From Volvox africanus (taxonomy: Eukaryota > Chlorophyta > Chlorophyceae > Chlamydomonadales > Volvocaceae): a DNA stretch of 64,000 bases. Under the pieces are notes generated by a model. The model worked only from the letters and a program-made list of their open reading frames with translations, was not told where the DNA came from and searched no databases. The position numbers were made by a program, and so were the translations under genes. Where the stretch lies: positions 496,001 through 560,000 of the forward strand of contig BSDZ01000032.1 of assembly GCA_030268105.1 (NCBI GenBank), read 5' to 3'. Shown piece by piece: positions 55,334-64,000 of this stretch. How positions within the stretch are numbered: position 1 is the stretch's first letter; every line of letters begins with the position of its first letter.

Positions 55334-58300
55334 ATGGGCAAGGACAAGTTGGCTGAACCCCTCGATCTCAACAACTACTCTACATGGGCCTATCGGTTTG
55401 AGAACCTGTGTGCTGAGCATAACTTGAACAGGGCGCTGTTGACTGAGCCGGTTACAGATGAAGAGGTCGCTGCATCGGAGCGAGTGAAGACTCTGCTGGT
55501 GAAGAATGTGAAGGACTGCCATCTGCCGGTCATCAAGGCATTGCCGAACGCCAAAATGGCGTGGGATGGCCTTGCTGCGATTTTTGCCGCCAACAACCAT
55601 GCCCGCAGATCTCAGCTGCGTCAGGAGTATACTAAGCTGGCGATGAAGAAGGGAGAGGCCCTGCCGGTGTACCTTGCAAGAGTGCGGGAGCTACACACAG
55701 ATCTGCTGAAGGTGGGCCAGGCCACCAGTGAACAAGACATGACGTATGCAATGCTGACGGGTCTACCTCAGAAGTATGAGGTGATAGTGTCGATTTTGAC
55801 GACACAGTCTGGTGAGCTTACGCTGTCTAGTGCAACCGCACAACTGCTGGCGTTCGAAGCTAGGGTAGGGAGCATGCATGAGGCCTCTACCAGCTCGTCT
55901 GCTTTTGTCAGTGCGGGTAGGGGAAGCTCAGCCACAGGAAGTGCGCCCCGACGTGGAGGAAGCCACGTCCGCGGCGGATCACGGGAGCCACTGCAGTGCT
56001 GGAACTGTGGAAAGCCCGGGCATCTGGAGAGGGGGTGCACTGCCCCCAGGATGGCTCAGAGGTCTGGCTCATGGAGCTCGGCGCCTAGAGGACCCGGTTA
56101 TGGGTCAGGCGGCCTGGAGCGCACAAGAATGGGCGGCCATGGAGAGGCCGCGGGCGGGCCCAGCTTGGGGAGCGACCGCCGAGGTTATGGCCGGCACGAC
56201 CATGTGGACGGTGCCGGCGACAGGGGCAATGCTAGCCCGAGGAACTTTGCCTTTGTGGCATCTGGGTCTGACCGCCTGAAAGGTTGGTACCTGGACTCTG
56301 GTGCATCTCATCATCTGACATATGATGCAGATCAGATAGTGGACGTCCGCGAGCTGGCGGAGTCAGAAACGTTTGAGATCCTGAGTGTGAACGGGGGGAT
56401 CATCAGGCCCACAGCGGTAGGGACTCTGAGGCTTATCCCCGGGGTCAATATGCATGCACGGGTGACGGTGGAAGAGGTGTATCTTGTTCCTGACAGCTTT
56501 GCAAATGTGCTGTCAGTTGCTGCCCTGGATAAGCAGGGTGGGTCAGTTTGCTTTGAGGATGGCCAAGTCACTATGCGCAAGGGTGGTGAGAGGATTCTGA
56601 CGGGCCAGCGCTTGGGCGACCTGTATGCCCTATCATGTTTTTCGATTCCCAGGTCTGCTTCCAGGTTGAGATACACCCAGCCTTTTGGTGGAGTGGCTCA
56701 TGGGAAGTCTGCATCTGAATCAATGGACTTGTGGCACCGCCGGTATGGACACCTTGGCCTAGGTAATCTTGAGAGGTTGGTGGGTGAAGGCATGGTGTCA
56801 GGGGTGCGTTTTGCAAAGGAGCAGGTGAAGGGAGCCGGAGATGCAGGTGTGTGCGAGCCATGTGTGATGTCACGGCAGCGCCGAGGGCCCTTCCCATCAA
56901 CTGGGCATAAGGTGGATCAACCACTAGCTCTTATTCATCTTGATGTTTGTGGTCCGATGCCTGAGCGAACACCAACGGGTTCCCTCTACCTAACTGTCTT
57001 GTTGGATGACTATACTGGTTTTTCGGCTGTAGCCTTTACACCTACCAAGGAAGCGGTGAAGGACAAGGTGATGACTATGGTGAATCAGCTGGAGACGTAC
57101 AGTGGTTTTCGGGTCAAGGAGGTACGGTCTGATCAAGGGGGTGAGTTCATTAACAGTCCCCTGCAGGAGTTTTTCCGTACGAAAGGGATTCGGCATGGGC
57201 CTACGGTGGGGTATGCCCCCGAGCAGAATGGAGCTGCTGAGCGCTTGAATAGGACTCTGTTAGAGAAGATGCGTGCTCTATTGGCTGAGTCTCAACTTCC
57301 CCAATGCATGTGGGCTGAGGCTGTCTCTACGGCGAATTACCTTCGGAATATTTCACCTGTGTCCGGTCGGCCCTGCACCCCGTATGAAGCTTTCTCAGGG
57401 GAACATCCTGATGTGAGTCATCTGCGTGTGTTTGGATGTACGGCATATGTCCATATCCCCAAGGAGAAGCGCAATAAATTAGATCCGGTAAGTCGCAAGG
57501 GTGTTCTGGTTGGGTACGGCGATGCAGGCCAGTACCGTATCCTTTTTTCAGACAATGTAGTGTCGGTGCACTCTGATGTCACCTTTGATGAGCGGAATGT
57601 CGGTGAGAAAGCACAGCAAGCTAGTCGTGCAAAGAAGTCCGTAAGGTGGCGCAACCCCGTAGACAGTACGCCTGAGTCTGATAGTGATAGTGATGATGAT
57701 GATGATAATGATGAGTGGGAACCGGCCCCTCACACCCAAGGTGGCGGATCCTCTACTGGTGCAGGAGGTTCAGGGGATAACAGCGGTGGACCAACAGGGG
57801 GTGGTGATGCTTCCGGCGCAGGTCCCTCGGGGAGTTCGTCCGGTGCTGGCCCCTCTGTGGGTGCTGCCGGTGCGAGTAACAATTTTGAGTCTAGGTACCC
57901 TGTCCGTGATCGAAAACGGCCGTCCGAGTGGTGGCGCAGTGAGGACCCTAGGTCTGTTGCCGGCCGGGTCCATGTGGCTGCCGCAACCAAAGTGTTTGAG
58001 CCCAACACTTATGCTGAAGCGGTGTCTGGGGCGCAGGCCAGCGAGTGGAAAAGGGCTATGGATGACGAAATTAACTCTCAGTTGGCAAATGGAACCTGGA
58101 CCTTAGAAACACCCCCGCCAGGCACGAAGCTTATTCCATGTCGCTGGGTGTATAAGGTGAAACACAATCCAGATGGTAGTGTTGAGCGGTTTAAAGCGCG
58201 CTTGGTCGCAAAAGGGTTTGTACAGCGTGAGGGGGTGGATTATGGTGAGCTCTTTGCGCCTACGTCCCGTAGCTCATCTTTTCGAGTCCTTTTAGCGGTT

Positions 58301-59398
58301 GCAGCGGCTAGAAAAATGCCCATTCACCAGCTAGATGTGACGACTGCGTTCTTGAATGGAGAACTGAAGGAGGATCTTTGGATGGAGCAGCCACCGGGGT
58401 ACGAGTCGGAAACTCCAGGCCTGGCCTGTCACCTGCATAAGTCCATCTATGGTCTAAAGCAGGCCCCACGGTGCTGGTATGATAAGTTGTGTGAGAAGTT
58501 TGCCGAGATTGGGCTGTTCCCGTCTAAATCAGATCCGGCTATGTTTCTGAAGGTTGATGAAAGGGGAGTGGTGGTTGCATTGGTTCATGTGGATGATACG
58601 TGTGTGGCCTCAGGTGATTTAGAATTGGTGCGGAAGGTGAAAGAGGCGATTGGTCAGTGCTTCAAGATTCGGGACCTAGGGAAGGCACGAGTATTTTTGG
58701 GCATGGATATTCGTCGAGAGAAGGATGGCGATATTGTGTTGAGTCAATCTCGTTATATTGAGCAGATTCTGGAGCGGCACAACATGCTGGATGCCAAAGA
58801 TCGGGCAACTCCCCTGGCAATGGGTACAAGGGCTGCCCCAGTGACTGATGATGAAGGCAAACTGCTGGAGGACCCAACGCCTTACCGAGCTCTGGTGGGA
58901 GAACTCAACTACCTTGCAGTGAGTACACGTCCCGACCTGGCCTATGCCCTGAGTGTGCTTTCCCGGTCCATGGCTAAGCCTACCCGCGCTGCAATGAGTG
59001 CGGCAAAGGGAGTGCTGCGGTACCTGGCGGGTACTCGGGAGATGGGTCTTCGGTTTCCTGGCGGACAAGGGCTGCAGCTGGATGGCTACAGTGATTCGGA
59101 TTGGGCAGGAGACACAGTTACCCGCAGGTCAACAACTGGTTATGTTTTCCGAGTGAACGGTACTGCGATAAGTTGGAGCAGCCAGCTGCAGCGTACCGTG
59201 GCAGCATCATCAGTGGAGGCAGAGTATCAAGCTCTTTCCAGTGCGGTGAGAGAAGCCCTTTGGCTGTCAAAGCTGTCTGACGATCTGAAGATCGGCACCT
59301 CCCCCTCAATTATTAAGGTGGATTCCCAGGGGGCGATGAATATCAGCAACAACCCTATGACGTCTGTTGTGATTATGCGGGATTTCACGTCATCATAA
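55334..59398 (+). pseudogene. Copia-2d Gag-Pol, truncated by Copia-1 LTR
   Basis: 1354-codon frame. Gag, protease, IN and RT are uninterrupted, with Glu at 340 (no TAG) and Gly-Tyr before APEQNG. After ISNNPMTS the frame reads into the Copia-1 LTR and ends in VVIMRDFTSS, which is not native. RNase H loses its SKHIDV region. Confidence 0.93.
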
Positions 59399-59646
59399 TA
59401 CCGTCTGATAACAGTTGTGCAATAGCTCTTACTTAGGTGCGAGTAACCGCGATGTAAGTTAGGTATCGCGACGAGTGCCGTACAGTTATTATCGCGAGTA
59501 TATTGTTTGTGCGCACTCTGCGCTAATTAGTCTTGCGCGTTACTTACGTTGATACTATAATTATTTATGCCAAATATACACGGTTCTTGCGTCAATACAT
59601 TGTAATCTATCCACGTTTTGCATCGGTTGCTCCTATCCTCGTAAGA
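59365..59646 (+). repeat. Copia-1 copy 4 5' LTR
   Basis: 282 bp from TGTTGTGAT to GTAAGA. It lacks the 9-bp duplication of the unit LTRs and has GA instead of CA as its last two bases. TGTAA is at 59601-59605. Confidence 0.88.
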
Positions 59647-59663
59647 GGTTATGAGCCCCGGCT
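59647..59663 (+). other. Copia-1 primer binding site
   Basis: GGTTATGAGCCCCGGCT directly after the LTR, same half-tRNA(iMet) type as Copia-2. The leader runs on to 59818 without other visible signals. Confidence 0.75.
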
Positions 59664-59818
59664 CTTCTGAGCCGTAATTATCTCGTCAAGGCATAGGCAT
59701 CAATCTTTTGGCCAAGCGTTTTCAATTGGTGGTGGCAAATACGGAGCACAGCGACCGCCGCCTCTGGTCAACAACGACCATAATCGCCTGCCTACATCGG
59801 GAACTATAACACGCAGCA

Positions 59819-62800
59819 ATGGGAAAGGATAGGTTATCAGACCCATTAGGTCTGAGCAATTATGCTACGTGGTCGTTCAGGTTCCAATCTATGATGCAAG
59901 AGAACAACCTGGATAGATGGCTGAGAGACGAACCAATGACCGACGAGGACATCGCCGCGTCAAACAAGGTCAGAAACATCCTTGTCAAAAATGTCCAAGA
60001 TCATCACTTGGCAATTATCAGAGCAGCGCCCAACGCCAAGGGAGCATGGGAGAGGCTCGCGGCTGTTTTTGCGGCAAGCAGCGACGCAAGAAAATCTCAG
60101 CTTGTTGCTGAACTGTCAGCCCTTAAAATGGCACAAAATGAAGCCCTAATCTTATATCTGGCTCGCGTCCGCAATCTATATACGGACTTGGTGGAAGTGG
60201 GACACCCCGTTACCGAACGGGAAGTTACCTACAATCTACTGGTGGGACTACCGAAGAAATTCTCGGTTATTGTTACCACGCTGACAGTCAATGGCCAATA
60301 CAATTTGGATACCGTGGGCGCTCAACTATTGGCTTTTGAGAAACGAGTCGATGCAGATGGTGATTCCGTTGCTTTCAGTGCAACAAGCCAAAGAGACAAT
60401 TGGAGCACCGGACAATATCACAGCGAGACTAGCCGCAATCGCAATGATACAATTGAACGCGACTATGGAGATAATTCGGTCGCATTTACCGGCACAAGTC
60501 GAGGAGGCACATGGAGCGCTGCCAACAACGGCCACGACGGATGGAACCATCGCGGCAACACATTTGATCGAGGATACAGGAATATGCCAATCATCAATCA
60601 ATGCGATGCATGGAGTTATGGAAGAGATGGCCGCAACGGAGTAAGCCAACATGAACACAGATCTGGTTATGGCTACGGCGGGACAGTGCAATGCCAACTA
60701 TGCGGAAATTATGGACATACCGCGCGACAATGCCGCACCCCACGCATACCACAACCTCCAGGCCAAATAAGACGCGACAGGCAAGATGGCAACTACAACC
60801 GCCAGGGCAACAGGAGCCACAACACCGTCGACGCCACAGCGTTATCCAGGCCAACAAGTCATCAGGAGAGTGGAGGGCGACGATCCAATCAACCAGAGAA
60901 CTGCGCTTTCGTGGGATCCCAATACGACAAATTACAAGGGTGGTACGTGGACTCCGGCGCATCTCACCACATCACGTACGACGAACGGGAGCTAACCAAC
61001 GTGGTTGGAATAAGCCGACGGGAACGTTTTGACATCATGAGCATGGGTGGGGAAACCATTCAACCTATCGCAGTAGGCACCCTCATACTGGTGTCCACAC
61101 TCTACCCCGACACCAAAATCACCATCAACAACGTATACGTGGTGCCACACAGCTGCGTCAAAGTCCTGTCCGTCTCGTCTATCAACGACAAATCCGATGA
61201 AGGGGAAATCATGTTCACCAAGCATATGGTCTACGTGAAGCGTTATGGAGACATCGTCATTGCAGGCCGACAAGAAGGTAACTTATACAGGTTGGAGTGC
61301 GACGTCGATCAACCTAACGACGCACATTTCAGCTTTGCCGGTGCTGCCCACGCTAAGCTGTCAAGCCAAAGCGAAGGCCTGTGGCACCGACGCTTTGGGC
61401 ACATCGGACTCGGAGGTCTGCAGAAGCTAATCAGGCACGGAATGGTGATAGGCGTCAACGATGTACCACAACAGAAGGTCAACCCCGCCAAGTGCGAGAC
61501 TTGTGTTTTATCACGGCAAACGCGCGGAACCCACAAATCCACGGGGCACAAATCTGATAGACCAATGGAGCTCATTCATGTGGACGTCTGCGGCCCCATG
61601 CCGGACAACACCCCAAATGGGTCACGGTACATGACTGTGCTGTTGGATGACTGCACAAAATTTTCAGCAGTTGCATTCACCAACACCAAGGAGGCGGTTA
61701 AGGACAAGCTGGTAACGATGATAAATCAGCTGGAGAACATGTGTGGACATAAAACGTGGGAGATGCGATCCGACAGAGGAGGAGAATTCATCAATTCCCA
61801 ACTACAAGCCTTCTTTGCTTCCAGAGGGATCAGGCATGGGCCAACTGTTGGATACACCCCTGAACAAAATGGCGCTGCAGAGCGGTTAAACCGGACCCTG
61901 CTGGAAAAGATGCGCGCCCTATTGCTTGAATCCAAACTCCCTCAAAAAATGTGGGCTGAGGCGGCAGCCACAGCCAACTACCTACGCAATATATCCCCAG
62001 CAGATGGCATTTCCCGTACCCCGTACGAGCTCTTCACTGGAAAGGTTCCAGAGGTCGATCATTTGCGCGTTTTTGGCTGCACGGCTTATGTCCACGTGCC
62101 CAAGGCAAAGCGCAACAAACTGGATCCCGTGAGTCGACGAGGTATAATGGTGGGATATGGCGATGGGGGCAGCTACCGGATATTATTCCCGGACGGGTCA
62201 GTATCAAGACACAGCGATGTTGTATTTGATGAACAACAGGCCACGCACGAACCATACAAACCCTCGGACGACAACCGTGACAATGCTGAAACTGACTCCG
62301 ATTCCGACATGGACGACCCAGAGCCACGACCGAGAGCTGTCCCTATGTCCACCAATGCACACAATGGCGATGGCCACGAGCCGAATCCACCTCAACCACC
62401 ACCTCCCGTAACACACACAGCGCAAAGCTATCCAAATACAGCGGGAACAGGAGCCGTCAACGATGGAGCAGGCCCATCGGGAAGCCAACCAAGGCAAGAC
62501 CCAATACAACCTGAGGACACCGACGACTCCGACATTGAAGACATGGTAACAGAAGAAGACATGGATGAGGACAACACGAGGTTAGCCAACCGCTATCCCA
62601 TCCGCGTGCGAAAGCGCCCATGTGAGTGGTGGCGCACTCAAAGATCGGTGGCAGCGCGTATCAACATGGCCGCCAGAATACAAGAACCCAAATCTCACCA
62701 TGACGCGATCAGAGGCCCTCACCGCATCAAGTGGCAACAAGCGATGAACGACGAGATAATTGCCCACATGACCAACGGCACATGGGAAATTGGCAATCCA

Positions 62801-64000
62801 CCGCCTGGCACAAACGTCCTACCCTGCCGCTGGGTCTACAAAGTCAAGACATGCCCTGATGGCTCAATCGACAGATACAAGGCGCGTCTGGTTGCGAAGG
62901 GCTTCGCACAACGCGAGGGGGTGGATTTTGGAGAACTGTTTGCACCTACATCACGAGGCTCATCATTCCGGGCCATCCTGGCCATCGCCGCCGCCAGGGA
63001 CTTCGACGTACACCAACTAGATGTCTCCACGGCCTTTTTGAACGGCGACCTCAAAGAAGAAATCTGGATGAAACCACCACCGGGATACGACCTGGCGACC
63101 CCAGGAGCTGCCTGCCGTCTACTCAAGTCGATATATGGCCTCCGCCAAGCATCCCGCTGCTGGTACGACAAACTGTGCACCAAATTCGCTGAAATCGGAC
63201 TCACCACATCTAAATCCGACCAAGCGATGTTCGTGAGAGCAAACAACAACAAAGGAGACGTGTTCGTGCTGGTCCACGTGGACGACATGTGCATTGCGGC
63301 TAAAGACCCCGAGCTGATCCGAAATCTCAAGGCAGAAATCAGCAAACTATTCAAGGTGAGAGATCTTGGCCGCATTGAGGTATTTCTGGGCATGGAAGTT
63401 CGACGGCAGCCCAATGGAGAGATCACGCTATCACAATCCAGCTATGTGGAACGCATCCTGCATAAGCATGGCATGATCGATGATCGAGGTTAAACCCAGA
63501 GCCATCCCCACAGCTGTGGGCGCAAAACTTCACCTGGACAAAGACACCGAGCTGTTGGAGGATCCGACGCCGTACAGAGCACTCATTGGCGAGCTCAACT
63601 ACCTGGCAGTCAGCACGCGTCCAGACCTTGGCTTCGCCCTCAGCATGTTGTCACGATTCATGGCCAAGCCAACCAAACCAGCAATGGGCATGGCAAAGGG
63701 GGTCCTTCGCTACGTGGCGGGCACGCACAACCTGGACCTACAGTTCCGGCGGGAGGGCAAGGAGATCATCGATGGATATTGCGATTCGGACTGGGCAGGA
63801 GACACTAACTCAAGGCGATCCACGACTGGGTACGTATTTCGCGTTAATGGTACCGCAATCAGCTGGAGCAGTCAGTTGCAGCGCACTGTGGCAGCGTCAT
63901 CCGTGGAGGCTGAATACCAGGCCCTTTCCAGCGCCGTCAGGGAAGTCCTCTGGTTGAATAAGCTATGCGGGGACCTAAAGGCGGACTCCGACGGAATCAG
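59819..64000 (+). pseudogene. Copia-1 copy 4 Gag-Pol, +1 frameshift before RNase H
   Basis: Open frame 59819-63493 (1224 codons): Gag; CCHC knuckle C292-C295-H300-C305 (CQLCGNYGHTARQC); protease YVDSGASHH (D378); HHCC H523, H528, C559, C562; IN with D589, D652, E688; linker; RT (LDVSTAFLNG, VHVDD). No TGA in IN: the sequence is NGSRYMTVLLDD. RT keeps the usual VRDLG. After MIDDRG the frame ends at TAA (63491-63493) and RNase H continues in the +1 frame from 63480 to the window end. The shift may be a mutation, or less likely a programmed +1 event at GGT-TAA-A. Start chosen because MGKD also begins Copia-2 Gag. Confidence 0.93.

Larger units (their letters stand above)
55011..59364 (+). mobile_element. 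Copia-2d, left part, interrupted by Copia-1
   Basis: Inserted after ACGGT (55006-55010) in the duplicated unit 3 segment. The 5' LTR and most of the internal region are present. The element is interrupted in RNase H by the Copia-1 LTR at 59365; its remaining RNase H codons and 3' LTR should lie beyond the window. Confidence 0.93.
59365..64000 (+). mobile_element. Copia-1 copy 4, nested in Copia-2d
   Basis: 5' LTR, PBS, leader and a nearly complete polyprotein; the end lies outside the window. It sits after ACGTC of Copia-2d, the expected 5-bp target duplication. It is the only Copia-1 here with gag and protease. Its 5' part differs from the unit copies by about 3% in coding and about 10% in LTR, but from about 62020 onward it is almost identical to them. 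Confidence 0.94.

Noticed and set aside
1..64000. Window as a bacterial chromosome or mobile island
   Set aside because: Bacterial-like pieces are short, broken and surrounded by Ty1/copia and chromodomain Ty3/gypsy elements with 5-bp target duplications.

Overview
The window reads as eukaryotic nuclear DNA, almost entirely nested and tandemly duplicated LTR retrotransposons. No ordinary host gene is visible. A volvocine green alga (Volvox-like) is my best guess. The reasons are Osser-like Ty1/copia elements, a chromodomain Ty3/gypsy element, long CA-rich arrays, TGTAA motifs at the expected poly(A) position in the copia LTRs, and AT-rich inserts resembling Rickettsiales DNA, which some volvocine algae are known to carry. 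The organism is inference, not proof.

Layout. Three copies of a ~15.7 kb unit lie head to tail: unit 1 at 1-15540 (its start lies outside the window), unit 2 at 15541-31229, and unit 3 from 31230. Each unit contains, in order: (a) a 5'-truncated Copia-1 element with its 3' LTR; (b) a spacer of ~1.8 kb holding short direct repeats, a bacterial-looking ORF scrap and a 291-bp inverted-repeat element; (c) CA-rich block A; (d) ~1.8 kb of AT-rich DNA with broken bacterial genes (a virB6/trbL-like conjugation gene, a BON-domain scrap, and IS3-, IS4- and possibly IS630-type transposase scraps); (e) CA-rich block B; (f) in units 1 and 2, a complete minus-strand Gypsy chromovirus with 354-bp LTRs and CACAA target duplications, inserted inside block B; (g) the rest of block B, which runs directly into the next truncated Copia-1.

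Unit 3 was modified later. Copia-2a (36173-45624, TSD CCAGA) landed in its spacer. Copia-2b (40654-45231, minus strand, TSD ATGTG) landed inside 2a. A ~2.17 kb stretch between CA blocks A and B was duplicated (46.1-48.3 kb and onward). Copia-2c (48890-53848, TSD ACAAC) landed in the second copy of the virB6-like pseudogene. Copia-2d (from 55011) landed further on, and a nearly complete Copia-1 (59365 to the window end) landed inside 2d. The right ends of 2d and of this Copia-1 lie beyond the window.

Coding content. Copia-1 and Copia-2 encode Gag-PR-IN-RT-RNase H in one frame. The Gypsy element encodes Gag, then a phage Dam-like NPPY methyltransferase-fold domain fused to the protease, then RT-RNase H, then integrase with a chromodomain. 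No element is intact within the window; defects include in-frame stops, frameshifts, internal deletions and nested insertions. The most notable signals are the Dam-like domain in the Gypsy polyprotein, the rickettsial-type T4SS pseudogene carried in the repeats, a mosaic Copia-1 copy with a sharp divergence switch near 62.0 kb, a swapped U3 promoter module in Copia-2, and a tRNA-like fold inside the Gypsy LTR.
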